Shown in pieces: positions 1-12,800 of a stretch of 64,000 nt of DNA. The stretch is from Littorina saxatilis (taxonomy: Eukaryota > Mollusca > Gastropoda > Littorinimorpha > Littorinidae), in the NCBI RefSeq assembly GCF_037325665.1, contig NC_090258.1, forward strand, positions 35,747,627-35,811,626, written 5' to 3'. The notes beneath the pieces were generated by a model that was not told the DNA's origin, ran no database searches, and saw only the letters and a list, made by a program, of their open reading frames with translations. Position numbers and translations under genes: made by a program. The first letter of the stretch is position 1, and the number at the start of each line of letters is the position of its first letter.

Positions 1-697
1 CTCCCGGAGAATGTTTCAAGAGAGAATGACACACTCCCCCATATGCAACACCTTAATTCTTCCCACGCACCATCAGCCAATGGAACCAACTCTGAACATG
101 GCTCTCCGCAGCTCCTTCACTGGAGTGTTTCCAAGCCAACCTTGGTGAGAGTACCACGGGTCCATCCTCCCGGCTCCAACTGACACTGATATAGAACTGT
201 GTATGTAGTTTTAAACGTTTACTGAGCCTGGCGGCCACCCACAGACCCATTTTAACCAGTCTACCAAAAACTCCACTCGCTGAACTTAAAATGTCCAAAA
301 GGACCCAGTTCATGAATGACTTGGAAGAAGAAGAAGACGTGCACCCCCTCTTACCGTCAACTAACCGTGACTGATCCGCGGCCCCTGGTCGCCAAATATC
401 TGGGGTCGTCCAACTAGTTAATGTTAACGTCACAACACATATGTATTAATCTTTTTAAAAGGCAGAATTGATTATAACAATTATAAAAGTTGGATCACAA
501 AAATCCGATGACTGGGTAACAAAATTAAGGCGTCTAAGAACGAGTAGGTTTTTTGTCACTGTTGTCGAACCATACTTTTGTCTGCTAAATCTCAAGCCGT
601 TTGAAGATAAAAAGAAATATTGCCTTTTCGTCGTGAATAAAGTATTGCATTTAGTATAACCTACAAAACTTGAACCATTAGACAACGTACAGTTTTC
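1..697. other. Unassigned flank upstream of HUS1
   Basis: I recognise no gene here. A reverse-strand open frame of 126 codons runs from 433 to 53, and a short + strand frame starts at ATG 292 with an acidic EEEED run. Neither resembles a family I know. The segment could be the edge of a neighbouring gene or an old repeat. Confidence 0.3.
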
Positions 698-698
698 T

Positions 699-727
699 TT
701 ATGTGTGTGTGTGTGTGTGTGTGTGTT
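699..727. repeat. (GT)n microsatellite
   Basis: About 14 GT dinucleotides in a row, roughly 150 bp upstream of the HUS1 start codon. Simple repeat seen directly. Confidence 0.95.
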
Positions 728-779
728 GTTTTTTTCCCTCTACATTATTAATTTCGTAAAACCAAAAAATAACACTAGA

Positions 780-873
780 GTGCACCAGACGTAGCAAAGA
801 TGGCGGGAAGCTGAAAGTTGGCGTCTGCCTTTTGATAGCCTTTCTCGTTTCTCTTATTTGTACGCTTCGAACC
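780..873 (+). promoter_or_regulatory. Probable HUS1 promoter / 5' UTR with YY1-like and E2F-like motifs
   Basis: The sequence AAAGATGGCGGGAAG at 796-810 overlaps a YY1-type core (AAGATGGCGG) and an E2F-type core (GGCGGGAA), about 65 bp before the HUS1 ATG at 874. There is no clear TATA box. Motif-based inference only. Proximal YY1/E2F sites are common in animal DNA-repair and checkpoint genes, which fits HUS1. Confidence 0.4.
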
Positions 874-3800
874 ATGAAATTTCGAGCGAAGCTTGTTGAC
901 GTAACTTGCATTCAGCAGTTCACAAGTTTGTATTAATTTTTCTTTGGTGTCACTTCAGCGCTTTTTTTTATCACTGTGGATTTGAATCTGATTGGAACGT
1001 TCGGTACGGTACGAAAACGTCAATCTTTATCTCCAGATACACAAGACGAAGGCTAGCTAACCAACATGAGCAAACCTTTGAGTTTGATCTGTGATATACA
1101 CTACAATAAGTATTAACTTTAGGACACACACACACACACACATGAAGTTGGGTAATCTTGATCCAAAAATTGAGTGTTCGATCGAGCTCTCGATCTGTCT
1201 CACTCTCAGTATTTAGTTCAGGCACACACAGGAATGAAGGGACACACTCACAGTATCTTGATGTAGACATGGTTTAATTTGATACAAAGTGGGTGGTCCT
1301 GGAGGAATTTCTTTTTTGGGAATACATTTCGTGGTAGAAAAGAGAATATACTGTGCAAGAATGCCGTTTAGTGCTGTCAGTTTAGTTTCACTTTCATAAG
1401 ACTGAAGTAGTTCTACTTTTTCTACGCTGACATGATCAAAGAAATGAACACTTATACCCGACAGACATGTAAACAATTAGGTGAATTCAAGTTCTCATAT
1501 TAATAGTATCATTGTAATCTGATATTTTGCACCAAGTCGTTAGTTTTGTTCATTCAATTTAACCAAAATGAAAACGGTAGTCTGTTCTGTGATTAAGATG
1601 CATCAGATGGGTTTTAATCTGTCAAAAGATGTGTTCAATTAAATGATAATTTGGATGGTGTACGAACCAAGCTCAAAGTGATCGATGTACAACAAAAATT
1701 GGGAAAAACACCAGGAAATGCATCTGCAATTTTCCTGGTGGTGCCGGAGAAAACGCCAACAGGAAGTACACATCAAGGAATTAAATGCACACACATCAGA
1801 TGAAACTGCTTCTCGGCTTCTGCCATAATAATGGTGTATCTTTGGAATGATCCTCAGGGACTTTGTGTAGAAGTCATGCTCTCTCTCTCTCTCTCTGTCT
1901 CTGTCTCTCTTTTTCTTAGTCTTATGTGTGCACAACTTGTTTAAGCATTCGTGCAGGGTTTAGACCAGGTGCCTGCCCCAATTATTGATCAGTCAAAAAT
2001 TTGAAACAATTAATCATTAATGGATTAACCTTGAACTTGGAGTGGGGCAGCTAGGTGACCCTTTCTGTTTGTAATGGGTCAGGCGAAGAACATAGATCAA
2101 TTGATTCTCAAGAATACCTCATTGGTTCAGTTTGAGGACTTTGTTAAATGACCAACTGTGTAATATGATCTTATAAAAAAAAAATTGCTCCCAATCCCAT
2201 GGAAGACTTTTTTAGAATTTTGTATTTTTGAGTCACTTGAGAAAAAGTGACTCTATGTAATCGGTCAGTGTTAGTCTGTCCGGCCGTCCGGCCGGCCGTC
2301 CGTAGACACCACCTTAACGTTGGACTTTTCTCGGAAACTATCAAAGCGATCGGGCTCATATTTTGTTTAGTCGTGACCTCCAATGACCTCTACACTTTAA
2401 CGATGGTTTCGTTGACCTTTGACCTTTTTCAAGGTCACAGGTCAGCGTCAAAGGAAAAATTAGACATTTTATATCTTTGACAAAGTTCATCGGATGTGAT
2501 TGAAACTTTGTAGGATTATTCTTTACATCAAAGTATTTACATCTGTAGCCTTTTACGAACGTTATCAGAAAAACAAGGGAGATAACTAGCCTTTTCTGTT
2601 CGGCAACACACAACTTAACGTTGGGCTTTTCTCGGAAACTATAAAAGTGACCGGGCTCAAATTTTATGTGAACGTGACTCATTGTGTTGTGAATAGCAAT
2701 TTCTTCCTGTCCATCTGATGCCTCATATAATATTCAGAACTGCGAAAGTGACTCGATCGAGCGTTTGCTCTTCTTGTTTAAGGTTAATTATGATCAAGTG
2801 ACTTGATGGCCTGCTCATTGACCGTTTGATAAAAATGAATTATTTATCATTGCAGATGTGGTTGGAACAATCTCAAAGCTGATCAAAATCTGTACCCTGC
2901 GAATAACCCAGAACAAGCTGTACTTCATTCTGTCAGAGACTGTGGCCCATGGAGGGGTTCAGATCTGGTGTGAGTTACCACAGGTAATGGTTTATTATGT
3001 TGTTTGTTTGTTTGTTTGTTTGCTTAACGCCCAGCCGACCACGAAGGGCCATATCAGGCAGGCATGGGAATTGTCCCCCGAACGGCGGATTTTTGCCAAA
3101 TTTTTTTTTTGTTCCGCCGAAAAAGCAAAAGTGTCCGCCGAAAAATAAAGGGGGGAGGCACACAAAAAAAACACCGGTTACTTTTGCCTTTGCGCAAAAG
3201 TCCGCGAAAACTTTCCGTACTTTAATTTGTTCACGCACTGCCTCAGTTACTTGAACTTTTATGTTTGAAAGTAAACCAGATTGCACAGATTGTGTTACAA
3301 GTTACATTTTCCTGTTTGTCTCAACAGATCAATTTTTTTAACAAATTTAAACCATATAATACATGTAAATATTTATTTTCTTCAAAAAAGAAAAGAAATG
3401 GTACTAAAAACTCTGATTCTAAAAACAGAATTTAATGGCAAACTTGGAGCTCAGATGACATCAGATTGCACCATCTGGGTTCTTTGGAGAATTTTTTTTC
3501 CGGGGGGGCATGCCCCCGGACCCTCCTAGCTTCGCGCTGTCGACTTGACACTAAGCGTCTTCAGTTATAAATTTTCAGCCTTTTTTTACAATTTTCAATT
3601 CCCATGCCTGATCAGGGTGGTGCTGCTTTGACATTTAACGTGCGCCACACACAAGACAGAAGTCGCAGCACAGGCTTCATGTCTCACCCAGTCACATTAT
3701 TCTGACACCGGACCAACCAGTCCTAGCACTAACCCCATAATGCCAGACGCCAGGCGGAGCAGCCACTAGATTGCCAATTTTAAAGTCTTAGGTATGACCC

Positions 3801-6800
3801 GGCTGGGGTTCAAACCCACGACCTCCCTATCACGGGGCGGACGCCTTACCACTAGGCCAACCGTGCCAGTTTATTATGTTGTAGTTCAGACAGTATGTTA
3901 TATTTATCAGCCCTGAAAGTCCAACAAATGGTATACTCACCTTTGGCTAGTGATTCTAAAAATTGACTAGCCAGAGAACAAACTTTACTAGCCAAACCAA
4001 CATTAAATTACATATTCCTACTCCGAATCACATGTAGCAGTTGACTCAGTCTAAAGTGCTAGGTCTGAAAAGGCTACCCGTCTAAGGGGAGCAACCCCAA
4101 CTAAAAAAGTGTAAACGTAGCTATGGTAATGACGACGCACCCAGGGAGTTACCTCCCCTCCTGCGTACTACGTCACTACTGCTACTGACCACGTGACCCC
4201 TATCATTCGACACTTCAGCTTTCTAGGGAGCAGGTCGGAATTTTTTGGCTCTAGTGGAAGTTCGCTGTTTGGTGTTTGCTTAGACACCCACCGGCACCCA
4301 CACCCGTCTCTTCACCCGCTGCACTGGTAGTTGGTGAGCTCGTTCCTTTACTTGTATCGAACGTAATTTTCTGTTGCTACTTGAAATTTTCGGCCACGTG
4401 TTGGTCACGTATTTTGTGGTAGCCATTTTGGAATTTTGTGTCTCCATTTTGTTGTCAGCATGTCTGACGGAGACAAAAAGCGCGAGCGCGGCAAGGCTGA
4501 TGTGAAAGGGAAAATTAAACCCAAGTCTTCCACTTCTGTCCCTAAGCCTATTTTGGTTGTTGTTTCTGACGCGGCTAACAATGCTGTTATGACGGTCCCT
4601 ATTTCTGCCCCAAATGACCAGCCGGTTGTGGGGCAGTCTAATCAACCTACGCGTACCGTTGTTTCTCGCTCGTCTTCTCTGCCGCTTGCAGATTCGACGT
4701 CGCTGGTTTCATCGTTGCTTTCTTCACTGGTTCCCGAGCTTCGCACGTTGGTGAGAGAGGAGATGGTGCGTTCTCAGCCGTCGACTTCCGTTGTCCCGTC
4801 GATGGCTTCCTTTCCGCTTCCGGCTGTGACGCTGTCCTTGACCGAGGCGGTTGCTTCTGTGCCTTCTACCGCTGTGGTTGGCGACGCAAGTAAGTTGGGC
4901 TGGTCCGTAGGTCCTCGTGAGGCCGCTGGACGCTCCCTGCTGGGAAGCAGCCCTTTTCGGCGGGTTCACGACCCGCAAACCCCTGTTCGTTCTCACTTTG
5001 GCTTCACGGAAGACCATCGTGTCGATGAGCAATGGCGGCATTTGGTTCAGGCTTCGACGCTTCCGGCACTCGCCGGAAGCGTAGGTCCTCCGACGTACGC
5101 ACCCGCTGGGGTCGTTTCCGGAGTCGACCAGCCGGTTCCGTCTGCTGCGCTTCCGGCACTCGCCGGAAGCATAGGTCCCCCGATGTACGCACCCGCTGGG
5201 GTCGTTTCCGGGGTTGACCGGACGTGGCCCTCTGGGCATTCGGCCTTCCGGCCGCCGTCCACAGTGTCTGCGCTTCCGCTTTTCGCGGTCGCGTCTGATA
5301 CTTTTCCGGCTCAGACCGGATCTGCTGCTTCTTCCGCTTCCGCTTCCTCTCAGGTGGCGGTCGCGGGGGGGCATCACCAGCCCTTTGGGCAGGTGTCTCA
5401 GCCCTGGCCGGGGCAGTCAGCGCTTCCGTCTTCGGTTGTTGCTTCGACTGCGGTTCCGGTTCCGGCGGCTGCGGGCATGCCGTCCTCTTACTCTTTCCCT
5501 AGTCAGGGCATGAGTTCGGATGGTATTGGAGTGGACGGGTTTCCGGTTTCCGGTTACGGGGTTCACCGCCCTTCTACCAGCAACGTGGACTTCGGTCCTT
5601 CGCCGGATGTTTCGGATATTCAGTCCGTCGCCAGCGAGGCTGCACGTGTTGGTTATCCGGAGAGACTCAAAGTGGCTCTTGAGGCCGCTGCTGAGGTCAC
5701 TTCGAGATATTTCGCGGAAGGGGCTTCGGTCTCTTCGGCTGCCGCTTCGACGGCACCGTCCGCGATGGCCGATTTTCGCTCTGGGAAGGAGGATGACTCA
5801 TACTTCCGGTTTTTGGAGTCTCCATCCATAGCTTTTCAGCTTTCTCAGGTTTTGGCCAAGCCATCTCCTTCCGGAAGCGGAATTCCTTCACTTCCGGTTC
5901 CGCTGCTCGTGCCTCACGGCTCAGTTCCGGAGCTGGCTCAGCAGTGGATGGCTTCGCCTTCTCAGGCTTCTGCATTCGCTCTGTCGTCTCACAGGCGGTT
6001 GGTCTTGCAGAAGTCTCCTAGGAACTTGTTGGATGCGTTCGCTCTCCCGCGTTCATCTTTGACAGTTCCTCCGGAGATGCTGGCCTTGTTGGCCAAGCCT
6101 ATTAAGAAGGATGACGGCGTGCTCTTTTCTGAGAACACTCTGATTGCTTCTGAAGAGGCAGGGCGTCAGCAGCTGGAGCTTGCCTCCATTGCTGAGACTC
6201 TCATTCGGGCCCTCTCTCGTGCCCTCACTGATTCACTGAATCCGTTCTCTCTCAGCGAGGATCAGGATGCGGATGACGTCTCCACTTTGTTGGCCGCTCT
6301 TGCGAGGGTCAATGAAGAACAGATGAGACTTTCCGCGGTGCACTATGCGCACTCTGTTATGTGTCGTCGGGATCTCTTCCTGTCACACTCTCAGTTTTCG
6401 GATCAGGCGACCAAGGACACTTTGCGTGCCTCACCGGTCTTGGAGGGTTCCCTCTTTGGGCATCTCGTTTTTGATGCCCGAAGACAGGAAATTCAGGCTA
6501 ACAGGGACCAGCAGTTCTCTGACTTTTCCCTGCACAGCCTTAAGCAGTCCAAGCAGTCTCAGCCTTCTCAGCCTAAGCAGGCTAAGGTTGCTGGCCCTCC
6601 CAAACCGGCAGACAAGGGTCGTGGACGTTCCTCTTCTCGGGGCTCGAGAAGACGACCGTCTTCCGGCAGGGGGAGAGGCGGCTCTGGAAGCAAGCCTCAC
6701 CCCCAATGAAGTGCTCCCGATCTCCCCCCCACCCCGCCCTCCACTCTGGTGATGGCGGGGGGCCCTTCCCGGGCACTTTCCCATTGGCTCGTGTCCATAC

Positions 6801-9800
6801 AGAGTCAATGGATCGTGGGGGTCGTGAGGTCGGGCTTCCGTCTTCTCTGGAAAGATGGCAAGGCACCTCTGGTCAGGCGTCCGCCGGCGTTCAGGCCTCC
6901 CTCCTCGCAGGAAGCCATTTCCGTCCTTCGGTCGGAAATAGACTCCCTGGTGCAGAAGGGCGCAGTGGAGAAAGTCCTCGACCACAGTTCCCCTGGGTTT
7001 TACGGACGGCTTTTCGCCGTCCCCAAAGCCTCAGGGGCATGGCGTCCTGTCTTGGACCTGTCGTTCCTCAATACCTTTTTGAGGGAGATAAGGTTCAAGA
7101 TGGAGACGCCAGCGTCGGTCAGGGACTCTCTCCGCCCGGGAGATTGGGCGACTTCCATCGACCTGACGGATGCATACTTCCATATTCTTATGCATCCAGC
7201 CGACCGGAAATGGCTTCGTTTCCGGTGGGCAAGTCAGGTTTACCAGTTTCGCGCCCTTCCTTTCGGCCTGTCTCTCGCCCCTTGGGTCTTCACCATGGTC
7301 GTGAGACAGGTCTGCGCGCTGGTGAGGTCGCGGGGTGTCCGGCTACGTGCCTACCTGGACGATTGGCTCATCCTGAGTCAGAGTCAGGCGGGGTGCGAGC
7401 AGGATACCCAATCGGTTCTTCGGGAGGCCAACTTGTTTGGCTTCTCGATCAACCGATCAAAGTCGGAGCTGACGCCGTGTCAGACGTTCACCTACTTGGG
7501 AATGTCTTTCGACACGGTGGCTTGGACTGTTCAGCCCTCTCAGAAGAGGGTGGACAAGCTCCAGGCGTGCATACGCTCCACTTTGCCTCTCCCGAGGGCC
7601 TCCCTGCGGACTTTGGCCTCCATCTTAGGGCAGATGGAGTCCATGGCTCTCCTGGTCCCCTTGGGGAGGGTCCACAAACGTCCCTTTCAGCTGGCGCTGA
7701 GGCCGTTCGTGGACTCTCCCACGGTGGATTGGAATGCCCTCATCCCTCTCCGGGGATGGTTCCAATCCGCTACCCTTCCGTGGCTGGACACGGAGTGGGT
7801 GTGCAGGGGCGTGCCGATAGCCCTTCCTGCCCCAGACTTGGACCTGTTCACGGACGCGTCCTTGGTGGGGTGGGGGGCTCACACAGACCAGCTGACTGCG
7901 TCAGGTCTGTGGTCGGCAGATCAGAGGATGCAGCACATCAACTTGCTGGAGCTAGAAGCCGTGGCTCTAGCTCTGGACAAGTTCCGGCCCTCCCTTCAGG
8001 CCAAGCATGTTCGTCTGTTTACAGACAACACGACAGTGGCAGCTTACATCAACAAGCAGGGAGGGTCGCGGTCTCCGTCGCTTTCGGCCAGGGCCTGCGA
8101 GATCCTGATTTGGTGTTCAGAGCATCAAATCAGGCTTTCGGCCAGGTACCTGCCCGGAAGCTTGAACACTCTGGCGGACGCGCTCAGCCGCTCCGACAGA
8201 GTGCTTCAAACAGAGTGGACCATCACTCACGGAGCGCTGGATCGTCTCTGGTCTCTTGTGCAGAAACCTCAGGTGGACCTTTTTGCCACCAGGTTCTCGA
8301 AGAGACTACCAGTGTTCGTCTCACCATTCCCGGATCCCGAGGCGTGGGAGACGAACGCGATGGACATTTCCTGGTCAGGCCTGGAGGCTTACGCGTTCCC
8401 GCCATTCCAGTTGCTCACGCGAGTTCTCAGGAAGGCGGAGCAGGAGGGCCCGTCCCTCCTGCTGATCGCTCCTCTTTGGCCGTCTCAGCCGTGGTTCCCG
8501 GACCTGCTGAGACTCGCCCAGGGCCCTCCCATTCCTCTCGCTCTCACGCGAGGAGAACTGGTACAGCCTCACACCGGCAGCCTCCACGCAGAGCCTCAGA
8601 TGCTGAATCTTCACGCGTGGAGGTTGTGCGGTCTTCTCTGAGGCGCAAAGGGGCATCAGATCTGACCATGGACCTGGTAGGACGCTCGCACAGAGCATCT
8701 ACCTCGTCCGTTTATGAGTCACATTGGAGGGCCTGGGTTACCTGGTGTCACGAGCATCGGCTGGATGCTACGGCGCCCCGCACGATGCACGTGGCGAACC
8801 ATCTTGCTTTCATGTCCTCTCAGGGAGCTTCCGCTGCCTCGTTGAAAGTAAGAAGATCGGCCATCTCGGCGACCCTACGCCAGATAGGTCGCTCTATAGA
8901 TGTTAGTGGCGTGATCGCTGGAGTCATCAAGGGCGCTTCCCTTTCTGACGTCAAGTCTCGTACGCCCGTTCCTAAGTGGGATCTCTTATTGGTCATGGAG
9001 TTTCTGCGTTCAGCGGATTTTGAACCTCTCAGAGATGCCAGTTTTGCGAACCTTACACGCAAGTCCCTTTTCCTTTTGCTGCTAGCATCGGCAAGAAGGG
9101 GCAGTGAGATCCACGCTCTTTCCGGTAATTCGGACGACATTTCCTTTGAATCAGATGGGTCCGTTACCTTGCGGTTTCGGCCTGAGTTTCTTGCGAAAAA
9201 CCAGGCTCCCGAGCGAGCTTCTCCTTTGGTTCATGTCAGGCCGTTGTCCACTATTCTGGCTCCGAATGACCCAGACTTAGTAAATTGCCCTGTTAGAGCC
9301 CTTCACATCTACCTTGCCCGTGCTCAGTCTCTTAGATCCGCAGCTCAAAAGCTTTTGTTTATTTCTCTCAATACGGAGAGACATAAGGATATTACTAAGA
9401 CGACTCTGGCCCGGTGGGTGTCGGCGCTCATTAAGCATGCTTACGAGTGGAGCCGCCGCAATGAAGGGGGGACACAGCCTGTCCTTCCTCTGGAATCAGC
9501 TCGGGCTCACGAGACGCGAGCTTGGGCTTCCTCCTTGGCCGTGTTACGATCAAGAAGACTGGAGGAGGTGCTACACACCGCATACTGGCGTTCCGAGGAT
9601 GTCTTCATGAATTTTTACCTGCGTGACATCTCGGCTCTTCGCCAGGATGGATCTAGAGCTTTGCCTGCCATGGTGGCAGGGGGTCAGCTCTTGACAAGGA
9701 TTTGAGAGTGAGTTTGAACTTTTTCTTGCCCACCGCCTTGTTGTTTCAATCTGCTACATGTGATTCGGAGTAGGAATATGTAATTTAATCGAAAATTTTA

Positions 9801-12800
9801 TTGTAAATTTTCATTTAATAAATATACCTACCCGAATCACATATCGTAGTCCCTCCCACCTACCCCGCTTATGATTTGGAGATTTTATTCTTCGAGTCGA
9901 ATGATAGGGGTCACGTGGTCAGTAGCAGTAGTGACGTAGTACGCAGGAGGGGAGGTAACTCCCTGGGTGCGTCGTCATTACCATAGCTACGTTTACACTT
10001 TTTTAGTTGGGGTTGCTCCCCTTAGACGGGTAGCCTTTTCAGACCTAGCACTTTAGACTGAGTCAACTGCTACATGTGATTCGGGTAGGTATATTTATTA
10101 AATGAAAATTTACAATAAAATTTTCGAATTTGTTTCATCAACTTTACTCGCATTTGGCGAGTAGATGAACATTTCTACTCTCCAGTTACATGTTTGTACG
10201 TGCCATGGCGAGTAAAGTACTCGCCACTTTCAGGCCTGGATTTCAAACCAGTCATTTGAGTTCAGGGAACATCTTCATAGTTGTGCATGAACTTCAGTTT
10301 GTTCATAATCAATGAATCATTCCACAAAGTTGTCTGTAGATAAATTGGTCGTACTTTTACCTTCTCTCCAAAATTTATTCCACATTACCCCATCCGAACT
10401 TGTCAATGACATGTATATGAACGCTTTCTTGTCTGGGGATTGCCAGAACCTTAGCTGTAATTGCTGTCTTAATAATAATAATAATAATAATAATAGAACA
10501 TTTATATATATATATAGCACTTCCCACAGCTCGAACTAGTCGAAGCGCTTTAGAGGTTTATCAAACAACATCATGTTATATAAAAAATAATACAACTTTG
10601 CATTAATAATAATAATGTCTCAAAATGAAAATACGCATCAAGTAGCACACATACTGATACATACATGTATGTAGACAGACAGACAGACAGACATCAGCTA
10701 ATCGAGTGTGGAAGAAAACTGTCGCACAACCAAGTCTGAATAGCAATTATGTCTCACAGCTTCAACAGAGGGGAGAACAAACACGTTTTACGTACTCACG
10801 CTTTGACTAGGATAACCACATCAGCCACGATTGTGGAGAGATCTACTTCTTTGGTGGAAGTGACTGAACAACTATGAATGACGTCTCAGTATTGAGAATG
10901 ACGTCACAGTCTGTGTCTCTTGAAGAATCTCATTCTTTATGACGTCTTTCACTTTCAGTGTCTGTGTGCGCGTCTGTTCTTTCGGCTTGTCTGTACACAA
11001 CTCTGTCCTTCATATTTCAGACTCACAGGCCTCACGAGCGAGCCACTTTCCATTAGTAGTTAAACTCGCGTATAGAAACAGGACTATCGTCTGGGATGCC
11101 GTTTGCAGCATTCTCAGTGTTAAAGAATTTGTAAAGAGAAGAAACGAGTTAGAGTGGGAGAAAGGAAAGCCATGTGTGCATTTTTGGGCTTTTGGAGGGA
11201 CGAATGCGAGTTTGATTCTGTTCTTGTCATGCTTCGAAGCGTGTAACATACAATCTTGCACGGTAGTTCTTCATGCACGTCACCAATGATCTTGGGGGGT
11301 GGGAGGGGGTGTTTTTGAATGACCTATAAACTTGCCACTTTGTGGACTGGTCATGCATAAGTTGAAGTTTGTGTACACCAAATATAAAGCAATTCAGTCA
11401 ACAGATGTAGAAGTTAATTATTAGCATTATTTATGTGCTGCATTTTTTGGGGTCAACCTGTACATGTTCTAACTTTTAGGCAAATGGAAGATTGACTGGC
11501 CCTCTGTTTTGTTTCCAAGGAAAATTGTTCTTCAGAGGATGTTGCTCTCTGAAGCCTTCTAGGAAGGCAGGCTATAAAGCTATGCAAACTGCAGATTGCC
11601 TTGGGTACAGTGCACATACAGCAGTGTAACTTCTGTCAGGGAGACAGAGGGGAATTGCGTAAATAAAACCTCACATTGTTAACCAGTACACCAGGAGTGG
11701 ACAAAATAAAGTAAAAGTAAAAAGAGAAGTTGTTACATGGAAACATTTAAGCTGCATAGTGTTAGTGAAGTGAAGGCTATGGCTAAGGTTTACCGTATGT
11801 GTCAAGATTTTGCTGAGCGTGATACTTTTTTCAGGGTCATTTTTGCGATGAGTATGCCATGCAGGGCATGTCTGCAGAGGCCAATGAGATCTACGTGGAG
11901 TTGTGTCCGGAGAACCTCCTGCGAGCGCTGCGGACCGCCCAAGCTGCACGCTGGGTCAAGATGAAGCTGACCAACAAGCACACGCCCTGTCTCACTGTGG
12001 AGGTGGAACTGGTACGTACACTCTGTCTTACTGTAAACGTAACGTACCAACAAGCACACGCCCTGTCTCATTTGGAGGTGGAACTGCTACTTTTTTGTTC
12101 AGTACTCATGTGTACAGGGCGCAGGGACCTACAGTTTGTGAAGCCTTGACCCTTGTCCACTGTTCCATTTGTTCAACTGTTGACTGCAAACGATGTTGTA
12201 CAGCATAGTAACAATTGACACAACACATGATGTTGGCATGTGACAGGAACTGTAGAACGGGAGACTGAGTGACCAGTGACCATTGTTGTAAATGATTTAC
12301 ATGTTGCTACATGTATTAGATTACAGAAGTTGCCGAATACAAGATATCTTTCGTGGGAAATTGTCTGAATGATCATCAAAATGATGTGCTTGTTCTAGCC
12401 ATTTCATTATCTGTTTTTACTTCTATACTTTACTTTTTAATCAGAGATTCACATGTAGTTTTATTTTAAATGCCCGCTGTTTTTCATGCAAAAACAGATC
12501 AGCATACTCATGGTTAAAAGTGACTTTCAGAATTTTACACAGAACTTTGTTTTGCGTACAGGAGAAAATCGGCACTGGCGCTTATCACCAAGCTATGGTG
12601 CAACAGCCCCACCCCTTACCCCTTTGTTCTCATGCAGCGGAACCTCCCTTTAAAACCCCACACACCCCCCTCGAATTTGACTTTCACCTTTTTCAGTTTG
12701 TTAATCATTATATCTTCTTCTTCTTCTTCTTCTGCGTTCGTGGGCTGAAACTCCCACGTACACTCGTGTTTTTGCACGAGTGGAATTTTACGTGTATGAC

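Larger units (their letters stand above)
4002..10126 (+). mobile_element. DIRS-type tyrosine-recombinase retroelement (fossil; looks whole)
   Basis: It has inverted terminal repeats, an internal complementary region next to the right repeat, and three open reading frames in DIRS order: a gag-like ORF, reverse transcriptase/RNase H, and tyrosine recombinase. This is the DIRS1 layout. Terminal repeats of this kind are inverted, not direct, and there is no target duplication. The left end begins ATTAAATTACAT and the right end finishes AAAATTTTCG. No obvious breaks are seen in the three frames, so it looks whole and probably young. It lies in sense orientation in HUS1 intron 2. Confidence 0.9.
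3910..10245. mobile_element. Short hAT-like MITE split by the DIRS element
   Basis: The left part at 3910-4001 starts CAGCCCTGAAAG. The right part at 10127-10245 ends CTTTCAGGCCTG. Inside the ends, both halves carry related motifs: 'actagcca' on the left and 'actcgccat' on the right. The DIRS element interrupts it without an obvious target duplication, as DIRS elements do. Confidence 0.5.

Noticed and set aside
3796-3868. tRNA gene on the minus strand
   Set aside because: The A and B boxes are the tRNA-like head of a SINE with a (CAAA)n tail and a 14-bp target duplication, and the cloverleaf is degraded.
4724-5377. 217-codon reverse frame inside the DIRS gag-like ORF
   Set aside because: Arg-rich shadow of the low-complexity forward frame.
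6706-8640. N-terminal two thirds of the 999-codon frame in the DIRS element
   Set aside because: This part is a shadow of the RT/RNase H frame. Only the C-terminal part after about 8642 has recombinase content.
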